Source: an uncultured Agathobacter sp.
Lineage (GTDB): Bacteria > Bacillota > Clostridia > Lachnospirales > Lachnospiraceae
Assembly: GCA_910587655.1 (NCBI GenBank)
Contig: CAJUND010000005.1
Coordinates: 1-64,000, forward strand
Direction: 5' to 3'
Length of the DNA stretch: 64,000 bases
Below the pieces are notes generated by a model. It ran no database searches. It was not told the DNA's origin and saw only the letters and a program-made list of their open reading frames with translations. Made by a program: the position numbers and the translations under genes. How positions within the stretch are numbered: position 1 is the stretch's first letter; every line of letters starts with the position of its first letter. Positions 33,774 through 41,649 of this stretch are shown piece by piece.

Positions 33774-34427
33774 ATGAAGAGTGAAGAGGAATTTAAAAAG
33801 GCGTTGGCAGATAAAAAGGTTCCGGTACTTGTGCTGGACCAGAAATGGCACAGGCTTTTTGCAGTACATGGAAAGCCGGATGAAATTAAAAATACGGAAG
33901 ACGAACTCCGGGAGCTTCTTGCCAGGCAGGGAAAGCTGACTTCGGATTTAAAAGACTTAAAATCACTGAAGAAAAAGCTGATGGGCAGCATAGTTGTGAA
34001 TATGGACGGGACAACTGACGACAGTCTGGATGCTGCACGTGAGAAAAAGCTGGACGAAACAAAGCGTCTGATTGATGAGACAAACCAGAAAATCGAGGAG
34101 ACGGAAGACGAACTTCTGGATATTCCCAAAAAAATACGGGAGACAAACGAGGGACTTATGCTCCTTAGCATGGAATATTTTTATGCCAAAATCCGTATCA
34201 ACCAGGAGGAGTCAAAAGAAATTGAAGAATGGATCAAACAGGTTCGCGTGGACCTGAAAAAGAATATCATAAAAAAGCAGAACCGCGATATTAATAACCG
34301 CGAGATTTATGCCTATCTGCATGACATTTTAGGACCGCAGGTACTGGATGTGTTTGATATTCAGTATCTGGAACGGGAAGAAGGACAGAACCAGGATAAA
34401 AAAGAAAATACGGAGGAGGAACAGTAA
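33774..34427 (+). CDS. coiled-coil protein of unknown function
   Basis: 217 residues, no signal or membrane segment. The start (MKSEEEFKKALADKKVPVLVLDQKWHRLF) is followed by long Glu/Lys/Leu heptads (about 45-180), predicted coiled coil, and an acidic, Gln/Lys-rich tail. An upstream in-frame GTG at 33765 is possible; the ATG is preferred although its SD is poor. It lies 25 bases after rex and directly before the NAD(P)HX repair gene. It resembles uncharacterised proteins common in Lachnospiraceae, from memory. Confidence 0.75.
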   Translation: MKSEEEFKKALADKKVPVLVLDQKWHRLFAVHGKPDEIKNTEDELRELLARQGKLTSDLKDLKSLKKKLMGSIVVNMDGTTDDSLDAAREKKLDETKRLIDETNQKIEETEDELLDIPKKIRETNEGLMLLSMEYFYAKIRINQEESKEIEEWIKQVRVDLKKNIIKKQNRDINNREIYAYLHDILGPQVLDVFDIQYLEREEGQNQDKKENTEEEQ

Positions 34428-34428
34428 A

Positions 34429-35943
34429 ATGCGTTATCTTGTATCAGGAAAAGAAATGAAGCTTCTGGACCAGAACACATCGGCGCATTTCCATGTACCG
34501 GAGCTGGTACTGATGGAGCAGGCGGCAATGGGATTTGTCACAGAGCTTCTCTCGTTAAAGGAAAATCCGGGAAGGACACTTATTATCTGCGGAAGCGGAA
34601 ATAACGGGGCGGATGGTCTTGCTATTGCACGACTTCTCAGGGAGCGCGGGATTGATACGGAAGTGGTTCTTGCCGGTGAGACGGCTTCCCATAAGACTAC
34701 AGAATCCTATGAAACACAAAAAGAGATCATAACAGCCTACGGGATGACAGTCCATAAAAGTGTTCCGGAGCAGGAAAGCTATGACCTCATTATTGACGCC
34801 CTGTTTGGAACCGGGCTGACACGTGCAGTCAGCGGCGCTCTTGCACAGATTCTTGCACAGATGAACGGCATGCCGGGCTGGAAAGTAGCTGTTGATATTG
34901 CATCCGGAATTGATGCTGACAACGGTTCTGTTCCCGGCAGTGCGTTTGCGGCAGATGATACCATTACGTTTTCCTATGGAAAAGCAGGACAGTATTTATG
35001 GCCGGGAAATGAGTATTCCGGAAACATCCATATTGTGCCGATTGGAATTACGGATGAGAGCTGGCTTTCCAAAAAACCAAGGATTGCGGCGTTTGAACGC
35101 TCGGATCTTGGAATGCTGCCGGAAAGAAACGCCCATTCCAATAAAGGGACTTACGGGAAGCTGCTGCTGATTGCCGGGAGCGTTAATATGGCAGGCGCAG
35201 CCTGCATGGCGGCAAAAGCGGCATACCGTTCCGGCTGCGGTCTGGTTAAGGTGTTTACGGCAGAAGAAAACCGGCAGATTCTGCAGAGTACCGTACCGGA
35301 AGCAATTCTTGCGACATATTCGCATAAGCTGGACGAACAGATGGTGGTTGATGAACTCAAATGGGCGGATGCAGTTGTGCTGGGACCGGGAATCGGAATG
35401 GGAGCTGCCGCAGAAAAAATTGTAAAGCTTGTTCTCAAAAACTGTGCGGTTCCGTTGCTTCTGGATGCCGATGCATTAAATATCATAGCCAGACAGACGG
35501 ATATCCTGATGCGTCCCCATACGGATATCGTAGTAACGCCGCATCTGGGAGAAATGGCGAGACTGACGGGGGATACCGTTGCACTGATTCAGACCAGGCT
35601 TTTAGAATGCGCAAAGGAATTTGCACAGAATTATGACGTTATCTGTGTCTTAAAGGATTTTCATACGGTTACGGCAATTCCGTACGGACACAGCTATCTG
35701 AATCTTTCCGGCAACCACGGAATGGCAACTGCGGGAAGCGGGGATGTACTTGCCGGAATTATTGGATCCTTCCTTTCCCAGAGGGTAAAATCAGAGCATG
35801 CGGCGGCGCTTGGCGTATATCTGCACGGGCTTGCCGGTGATTTAAAAAGTGAACATCTCGGAACACGTTCCCTGATGGCTTCTGACATTATAGAAGGACT
35901 CAGCCTGGTACTGGGCGAATGGGAGGAGGAAGAACATGGATGA
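34429..35943 (+). CDS. nnrD: bifunctional NAD(P)HX epimerase / ADP-dependent dehydratase
   Basis: 504 residues. It repairs hydrated NADH/NADPH. The N-terminal YjeF_N epimerase (NnrE, 1-215) has CGSGNNGADGLAIARLL and DALFGTGL; the C-terminal dehydratase (NnrD, about 225-504) has the phosphate-binding NHGMATAGSGDVLAGIIGSF. ATG 34429 is chosen because GGAGGAGGAACAG precedes it. Its end overlaps alr by 8 bases. Proximity to rex and icd gives a small redox-cofactor neighbourhood. Confidence 0.95.
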   Translation: MRYLVSGKEMKLLDQNTSAHFHVPELVLMEQAAMGFVTELLSLKENPGRTLIICGSGNNGADGLAIARLLRERGIDTEVVLAGETASHKTTESYETQKEIITAYGMTVHKSVPEQESYDLIIDALFGTGLTRAVSGALAQILAQMNGMPGWKVAVDIASGIDADNGSVPGSAFAADDTITFSYGKAGQYLWPGNEYSGNIHIVPIGITDESWLSKKPRIAAFERSDLGMLPERNAHSNKGTYGKLLLIAGSVNMAGAACMAAKAAYRSGCGLVKVFTAEENRQILQSTVPEAILATYSHKLDEQMVVDELKWADAVVLGPGIGMGAAAEKIVKLVLKNCAVPLLLDADALNIIARQTDILMRPHTDIVVTPHLGEMARLTGDTVALIQTRLLECAKEFAQNYDVICVLKDFHTVTAIPYGHSYLNLSGNHGMATAGSGDVLAGIIGSFLSQRVKSEHAAALGVYLHGLAGDLKSEHLGTRSLMASDIIEGLSLVLGEWEEEEHG

Positions 35944-37072
35944 ACAGTGGTATGACCGTCTTTATGCAGGGATTGACCTGGATGCCGTGCGTTTCAATAT
36001 GGAATCCATGCATAAACATATACGGGAAGGGACAAAAATAACAGCAGTTGTGAAGGCTGACGCATACGGACACGGAGCGCTCCGCATTGCAGAGGTCATA
36101 GAGCCCCTGCCGTATCTGTGGGGATTTGCAGTCGCTACTGTGGATGAAGCAAAAAGCCTGATAAAGGACGGACGAAAGAAACCCATACTGATTTTAGGAA
36201 TTCCTTTTCAGGAATCGTATCCATATATCGTGGAACATCAAATTCGTCCTGCCGTGTGCGATTTTTCGATGGCAAAGGAACTGTCGGATATTGCAGTGAG
36301 AAAAAACAAAGTATGCCATGTTCACATTAAAATAGATACCGGAATGAGTCGTATCGGTTTTCTGGTAAATGAAAACAGCGCTGAAATCATTGCACGGATT
36401 GCTGCGCTGCCGAATATAGATATAGAAGGTATATTCACCCACTTTGCAAGGGCGGACGAAAAAGACAAAACATTTACGGACCGTCAGATTGCCCTGTTCT
36501 GTAAAATGATATTCCTGACAGAACTGCAGGGCGTAAAGATTCCGATTCACCACTGTTCCAACAGTGCGGGAATTCTGGAGCTGCCGGAAGCCAATATGGA
36601 TATGGTGCGTGCCGGGATTACACTGTATGGTCTCTGGCCGTCGGATGAGGTGTTAAAAACACAGATTGAGCTTCGTCCGGTCATGTCCTTAAAGAGCCAT
36701 ATATCTTTTATAAAAACTGTGGAAGCCGGGTGTCCGGTCAGTTACGGAGGTACTTATGTAACGGCAGAGACGAGCCGGATTGCAACCATACCGGTAGGAT
36801 ATGCGGACGGATATGCAAGGGGGCTGTCGAACAAAGGCTATGTACTGGTTCACGGAAAAAAGGCTCCTATCCGGGGCAGAATCTGTATGGACCAGTTTAT
36901 GGTGGATGTATCGAAAATACCTGAGGCAAAGCAGGGGGATGTTGTTACACTTTTAGGATGCGACGGGGAAAGCTGTATTACAATGGAAGAGCTGGGAGAG
37001 CTTTCCGGCAGGTTTAATTATGAGTTTGCATGTCTGATTACAGACCGCGTTCCCAGAATTTTTTTTGATTGA
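35936..37072 (+). CDS. alr: alanine racemase
   Basis: 378 residues, fold-type III PLP enzyme making D-Ala for peptidoglycan. The PLP lysine is Lys40 in AVVKADAYGHG; the second catalytic residue is Tyr270 in PVSYGGTY; GRICMDQFMVDVS and the C-terminal NYEFACLITDRVPR are also seen. SD GGAGGAAGAA lies in the end of nnrD. Followed 72 bases later by mazF, the classic Firmicute alr-mazF neighbourhood. Confidence 0.96.
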   Translation: MDEQWYDRLYAGIDLDAVRFNMESMHKHIREGTKITAVVKADAYGHGALRIAEVIEPLPYLWGFAVATVDEAKSLIKDGRKKPILILGIPFQESYPYIVEHQIRPAVCDFSMAKELSDIAVRKNKVCHVHIKIDTGMSRIGFLVNENSAEIIARIAALPNIDIEGIFTHFARADEKDKTFTDRQIALFCKMIFLTELQGVKIPIHHCSNSAGILELPEANMDMVRAGITLYGLWPSDEVLKTQIELRPVMSLKSHISFIKTVEAGCPVSYGGTYVTAETSRIATIPVGYADGYARGLSNKGYVLVHGKKAPIRGRICMDQFMVDVSKIPEAKQGDVVTLLGCDGESCITMEELGELSGRFNYEFACLITDRVPRIFFD

Positions 37073-37144
37073 CAAAGCAATCTGAATAACTCCTGATAAA
37101 ATGGAAATACTCTTTGTATAACAATTTTATGGAGTGAAAAAGGT

Positions 37145-37492
37145 ATGGTAATTCAAAGAGGCGATGTCTATTATGCAGATTTAAGACCGGTGGTCGGGTC
37201 GGAGCAGGGCGGGGTACGTCCGGTACTGATTATCCAGAATAATGTCGGGAACCGGCATTCTCCGACTGTAATCTGCGCAGCAATTACATCACAGATGCAC
37301 AAGGCAAAGCTTCCGACGCATGTGGAGCTTAACTGTGAAAAATACGATCTGGCAAAAGATTCAGTTGTTCTTTTGGAGCAGCTTCGGACAATCGACAAAA
37401 AGCGTCTGAAAGACAAGGTGTGCCACCTTGACCATCAGATTCTTGTCAAAATTGACAAAGCACTGGAGATTAGTTTGGAACTGTATACATAG
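37145..37492 (+). CDS. mazF: MazF/PemK-family mRNA interferase (orphan)
   Basis: 115 residues, matching B. subtilis EndoA/NdoA in size and sequence style: [61 protein letters not shown]. The catalytic Arg and Thr of the family are in GVRPVL and AAITS. It cleaves single-stranded RNA at specific short sequences. The usual MazE antitoxin gene is absent: alr ends 72 bases upstream and no small frame fits. TTGACA at 37069 has no -10 at a normal distance. SD GGAG. Confidence 0.93.
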   Translation: MVIQRGDVYYADLRPVVGSEQGGVRPVLIIQNNVGNRHSPTVICAAITSQMHKAKLPTHVELNCEKYDLAKDSVVLLEQLRTIDKKRLKDKVCHLDHQILVKIDKALEISLELYT

Positions 37493-37493
37493 C

Positions 37494-37522
37494 TTGACGG
37501 AATACAGTTCTCATGATATGAT
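37494..37522 (+). promoter_or_regulatory. promoter of the CBS/CorC gene
   Basis: TTGACG (37494-37499), 17-base spacer, TATGAT (37517-37522), directly after mazF. Confidence 0.7.
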
Positions 37523-37587
37523 TTTCAGGATAAAAAAACTTACCACAGTATACATGTCCCTTAGGTATTACAAAAAGGAGAATCTAT

Positions 37588-38490
37588 ATGGACGAAAGCG
37601 TCAGTCCCGGCAGGGCAAATATTTTTAAAAAAATAATTCAGTTTTTGAATGCATCTTCCCGTGAGGAGGATGTGACCGAAGAAGAAATTATATCAATGGT
37701 GAATGAAGGACACGAGCAGGGCGTTCTTCTGGAATCAGAAGCTAAAATGATTAATAATATCTTTGAGTTTGCGGACAAAGAAGTCAAGGATATTATGACG
37801 CACAGGAAAAACTTAATTGTTCTGGACGGGGAGCTGTCATATAACGATGCAGTTTCCTATATCATTGAAAGCAGTAAATCCCGTTATCCGGTTTATCTGG
37901 AGGACATCGATCATATTATCGGTGTCTTACATATTAAAGACGCGTTTACTTTTGCACAGAAAAATGAAGTGTTCCGTACTCCGGTCAAGGATATTCCCGG
38001 ACTGATCCGTGAGGTTGATTTTGTACCGGAGACACTCAATATCCATGCGCTTTTTAAGATGATGCAGTTGAAAAAGAGCCACATGGTTGTTGTTGTGGAT
38101 GAATACGGGCAGACATCAGGAATTGTTGCAATGGAAAATATTCTTGAGGAGATTGTCGGCAACATTGAGGACGAGCATGATGAAGAGGAGCAGCTGATCA
38201 GAAGAAATCCGGATGGCAGCTATATGATTGACGGACTGGCTGCTTTTTCGGATGTGGCAGAACTTTTAGGGCTTTCCGCCAGTGCGGATGCGTTTGATAC
38301 GCTGAACGGATTTTTAACTTCTCTTCTGGGAAGAATATTAAACGACGGGGAAACAGAAAAAATATATGAGGAAGGATACTGTTTTTCCATTTTAAAAGTA
38401 GAAGAAAAAATGATTCGCGAAGTACATGCCGTAAAAGCAGAAAATAAGGAAAAAACAGCAGAAAAATTGGAAACGGCAGTGCTTGCATGA
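37588..38490 (+). CDS. CBS-pair / CorC_HlyC domain protein
   Basis: 300 residues without membrane segments. The N-terminal acidic region (about 25-60) leads into two CBS domains (about 68-125 and 130-190, the latter with MVVVVDEYGQTSGIVAMENILEEIVGNI) and a C-terminal CorC_HlyC domain (about 205-290). It is a CorC-like protein, lacking the DUF21 membrane domain of the longer hemolysin-type transporters. Roles in divalent-cation efflux have been proposed for the family; the actual function here is unknown. Confidence 0.85.
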   Translation: MDESVSPGRANIFKKIIQFLNASSREEDVTEEEIISMVNEGHEQGVLLESEAKMINNIFEFADKEVKDIMTHRKNLIVLDGELSYNDAVSYIIESSKSRYPVYLEDIDHIIGVLHIKDAFTFAQKNEVFRTPVKDIPGLIREVDFVPETLNIHALFKMMQLKKSHMVVVVDEYGQTSGIVAMENILEEIVGNIEDEHDEEEQLIRRNPDGSYMIDGLAAFSDVAELLGLSASADAFDTLNGFLTSLLGRILNDGETEKIYEEGYCFSILKVEEKMIREVHAVKAENKEKTAEKLETAVLA

Positions 38491-38511
38491 ATGGATAAAA
38501 AATGGTAAAAT
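38483..38511 (+). promoter_or_regulatory. promoter of yebC
   Basis: TTGCAT (38483-38488), 17-base spacer, TAAAAT (38506-38511). The -35 overlaps the last codons of the upstream gene. Confidence 0.6.
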
Positions 38512-38551
38512 TAAATATACACATTAGAGATTAGAAAAGAGGATAGCAGTT

Positions 38552-39283
38552 ATGTCAGGACATTCCAAGTTTGCAAATATCAAGCATAAAAAAGAAAAAA
38601 ACGATGCTGCCAAAGGAAAGATTTTTACAATGATCGGCAGGGAAATTGCAGTTGCAGTAAAAGACGGCGGACCGGACCCGGCAAATAATTTTAAACTGGC
38701 GCAGGTGATTGCAAAAGCAAAGGCAAACAACATGCCGAATGATACGATTGAGCGCGGTATAAAAAAAGCAGCGGGAGACGGGGGCAGTGTAAATTATGAA
38801 CAGGCTACATATGAGGGCTATGGTCCGAGCGGCACTGCGATTATAGTCAAATGTCTGACTGACAATAAAAACCGTACGGCAGCTAATGTAAGAAATGCAT
38901 TTACAAAAGGCCAGGGAAGCATCGGGACGCAGGGATGCGTGTCTTACATGTTTGATGAAAAGGGACAGATTATTATTGACAAAGAAGAATGCAGCATGGA
39001 TGCGGATGACCTGATGATGACGGCATTAGACGCGGGAGCCGAGGATTTTTCAGATGAAGAGGACAGCTATGAAATAACTACAGCACCAGAGGACTTTGAC
39101 ATGGTCCATAAGGCGCTGGATGAACAGGGGATTATGATGGTTTCAGCTGAAGTAACCATGATTCCGCAGACATATGTGACACTTACCGAAGAAGCAGACA
39201 TCACCAATATTGGAAGAATCCTGGATTTACTGGAAGAGGATGACGATGTACAGGAAGTGTACCACAATTACAGCCAGGACTGA
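38552..39283 (+). CDS. yebC: YebC/PmpR (TACO1) family protein
   Basis: 243 residues, usual length. The signature MSGHSKFANIKHKKEKNDAAKGKIFT is at the N-terminus, then NMPNDTIERGIKKAAG and an acidic C-terminus. The family has long been annotated as transcriptional regulators; recent work on relatives supports a role in translation through proline-rich stretches. I leave the role open. SD AGAGGA. Confidence 0.93.
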   Translation: MSGHSKFANIKHKKEKNDAAKGKIFTMIGREIAVAVKDGGPDPANNFKLAQVIAKAKANNMPNDTIERGIKKAAGDGGSVNYEQATYEGYGPSGTAIIVKCLTDNKNRTAANVRNAFTKGQGSIGTQGCVSYMFDEKGQIIIDKEECSMDADDLMMTALDAGAEDFSDEEDSYEITTAPEDFDMVHKALDEQGIMMVSAEVTMIPQTYVTLTEEADITNIGRILDLLEEDDDVQEVYHNYSQD

Positions 39284-39306
39284 TTATTATTTAATAGGAG
39301 GTAGGT

Positions 39307-40758
39307 ATGAAAAATATCTTATTTGCAGCATCAGAGTGTGTACCGTTCATTAAAACAGGAGGGCTGGCAGATGTATGCGGTGCAATGCCCAAAACATTCC
39401 ACAAGGATTACTGGGATGTCCGTGTCGTTATCCCGAATTATTCCTGCATTCCGGAGCATTTCCGCAACCAGTTTGAATATGTGACACATTTTTATATGAG
39501 TGCGGGAAACTACATTCAGAATAAATACGTCGGGGTGTTACAGTATAAGATGGACGGGGTTACCTATTATTTTATTGATAACCAGGAGTATTTTAACTGT
39601 TTCGTGCCATACGGGGATGTGCGTTACGATATCGAAAAATTCACCTTTTTTGACAAGGCAGTACTGTCAATGCTCAAGCTGATTAATTTCAGGCCGGACA
39701 TTATCCACTGCCACGACTGGCAGGCAGGACTGATTCCTGTATATCTGAAAAATGAATTTCAGGCAGATTCCTTCTACTGGGGCATGAAGTCCATTATGAC
39801 AATCCATAATCTCAAATTCCAGGGAATCTGGGATGTAAAGACAATGCAGGGACTGACAGGATTTTCAAGAAACCTGTTTGTACCGGACAAACTGGAGTTC
39901 AAAAAAGACGCCAACATGTTAAAGGGCGGACTGGTGTATGCAGATTACATTACAACAGTCAGTGACACCTATGCGCAGGAAATTCAGACGGATTACTACG
40001 GCGAGGGCTTAAACGGACTGCTGGCAGCGCGGCATTTTGATATGCAGGGAATTGTCAATGGAATTGATTATGATGTTTATAATCCGCAGACAGATCCTAA
40101 GATATATGTTAATTACAATGCAGAGGATTTCCGCAAGAAAAAGAGTCTGAATAAAGAGCGGCTGCAGGAAGAACTGGGGCTTGCTGTTGATAAGAAAAAA
40201 TACATGATCGGACTGATTTCACGTCTGACCGACCAGAAGGGGCTGGATCTGATAAATGCAGTTATGGAGAGGCTTGTGGACGATTATACCCAGCTTGTGG
40301 TAATCGGAACGGGAAGTCCGCAATATGAAAATATGTTCCGCCATTACGCATGGAAGTTTCCGGACCGGGTTTCTGCCAATATCTGTTATTCAGACGATCT
40401 GGCGCACAAGCTTTATGCAGCAGCAGATGCATTTCTGATGCCTTCAAGGTTTGAGCCGTGCGGACTGACGCAGCTGATTTCCTTCCGTTATGGTACGGTT
40501 CCGATTGTACGTGAAACCGGAGGACTTAAGGATACAGTTGCTGCGTATAATGAGTATGATAATACCGGGGACGGATTCTCATTTACGAATTATAATGCAG
40601 AAGAAATGCTTCAGGTAATAAATTACTCCAAGCATATTTACTATGACCGCAAGAGACAGTGGAACCAGATGGTGGACCGCGGCATGGCAAATGATTTCTC
40701 CTGGTATGCATCCAAATTCCGCTATGAGGGATTATATAATTATCTTCTTGGTGAATAA
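39307..40758 (+). CDS. glgA: glycogen synthase (ADP-glucose, GT5)
   Basis: 483 residues. KTGGLADVCGAMPK (from Lys16) is the ADP-glucose-binding loop; the C-terminal GT-B half has PSRFEPCGLTQLISFRYGTVPIVRETGGL. It elongates alpha-1,4-glucan. It stands alone: no glgB, glgC, glgD or glgP is near, and a terminator follows. SD TAGGAGGTAGGT. Confidence 0.96.
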   Translation: MKNILFAASECVPFIKTGGLADVCGAMPKTFHKDYWDVRVVIPNYSCIPEHFRNQFEYVTHFYMSAGNYIQNKYVGVLQYKMDGVTYYFIDNQEYFNCFVPYGDVRYDIEKFTFFDKAVLSMLKLINFRPDIIHCHDWQAGLIPVYLKNEFQADSFYWGMKSIMTIHNLKFQGIWDVKTMQGLTGFSRNLFVPDKLEFKKDANMLKGGLVYADYITTVSDTYAQEIQTDYYGEGLNGLLAARHFDMQGIVNGIDYDVYNPQTDPKIYVNYNAEDFRKKKSLNKERLQEELGLAVDKKKYMIGLISRLTDQKGLDLINAVMERLVDDYTQLVVIGTGSPQYENMFRHYAWKFPDRVSANICYSDDLAHKLYAAADAFLMPSRFEPCGLTQLISFRYGTVPIVRETGGLKDTVAAYNEYDNTGDGFSFTNYNAEEMLQVINYSKHIYYDRKRQWNQMVDRGMANDFSWYASKFRYEGLYNYLLGE

Positions 40759-40780
40759 AATAAACGAAATTTCACATAAT

Positions 40781-40812
40781 AAGAACGGGTACTCTGGTAT
40801 CCGTTCTTTTTT
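40781..40812 (+). terminator. terminator after glgA
   Basis: 12-bp stem AAGAACGGGTAC (40781-40792) / GTATCCGTTCTT (40797-40808) with a TCTG loop and one wobble pair, then a T run. Confidence 0.9.
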
Positions 40813-40852
40813 GCTGTAAGGATGTTATAAAATATGGGGAGGAATCAGATAT

Positions 40853-41572
40853 ATGGAAGAAATAAAAAACGAAGATAATGACAGGGAAAACAAAAAGCCG
40901 GAAGAAACTGAAAAACAGAATGAGGAAATCAAAGAATTCGGACAGACTGTGCTCCATATGAACCGGAAAAATACCGCAATTTATCTGCTTTCAGTTATTG
41001 GGGAAATTGAAGGTCATGAATGCCTTCCGTCAACGTCAAAGACAACAAAATATGAGCATGTGCTTCCAAAGCTGGCGGCAATCGAGGATGATGACAGTGT
41101 GGACGGGGTGCTTCTTCTTTTAAATACCATGGGAGGAGATGTGGAGAGCGGGCTTGCCATTGCAGAGATGGTTGCATCCTTGTCAAAACCTACAGTGTCC
41201 CTTGTTTTGGGAGGAAGCCATTCCATCGGTGTGCCTCTTGCCGTGGCTACGGATTATTCTTTAATCGTTCAAAGCGGAACCATGGTGATTCATCCAGTCA
41301 GAATGAGCGGGACAGTTATAGGGGCAAAACAGACCTATGACTATTTCAAACAGATGCAGGACAGAATCATTGGTTTTATTGCTTCCCACTGTAAGGTTAC
41401 AAAGGAACGCGTGGAACAGATGATGATGAACACCCAGATGCTGACGAAGGACCTGGGAACGATACTGGTAGGAGAACAGGCCGTGGAAGAGGGACTGATT
41501 AATGCAGTCGGGGGAATTTCAGATGCATTTACTGCATTATACCGGTTAATTGAGGAAAAAAAGAAGGGATGA
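40853..41572 (+). CDS. tepA: ClpP-fold serine peptidase TepA-like
   Basis: 239 residues. A charged Asn/Glu/Lys-rich N-terminus (1-35) is followed by a ClpP-like crotonase fold: LLLNTMGGDVESGLAIAEMV, the nucleophile region GGSHSIGVPLA and the His/Asp region MVIHPVRMSG. B. subtilis TepA (translocation-enhancing protein, YmfB) occupies the same position before spoIIIE/ftsK. SD GGGGAGG. Its last bases contain the ftsK -35. Confidence 0.9.
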   Translation: MEEIKNEDNDRENKKPEETEKQNEEIKEFGQTVLHMNRKNTAIYLLSVIGEIEGHECLPSTSKTTKYEHVLPKLAAIEDDDSVDGVLLLLNTMGGDVESGLAIAEMVASLSKPTVSLVLGGSHSIGVPLAVATDYSLIVQSGTMVIHPVRMSGTVIGAKQTYDYFKQMQDRIIGFIASHCKVTKERVEQMMMNTQMLTKDLGTILVGEQAVEEGLINAVGGISDAFTALYRLIEEKKKG

Positions 41573-41597
41573 CATTCAAAATAAAATATGGTAAAAT
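41569..41597 (+). promoter_or_regulatory. promoter of ftsK
   Basis: ATGACA (41569-41574), 17-base spacer, TAAAAT (41592-41597). The -35 includes the tepA stop codon. Confidence 0.6.
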
Positions 41598-41649
41598 ATG
41601 TCTTGCTAGGCAATATCCCCGGCAGGGGTGTTACAGATAGGAGTGTACC

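Noticed and set aside
37069..37102. Promoter of mazF (TTGACA ... TAAAAT)
   Set aside because: The spacer would be 22 bases; no -10 is found at 16-18 bases.
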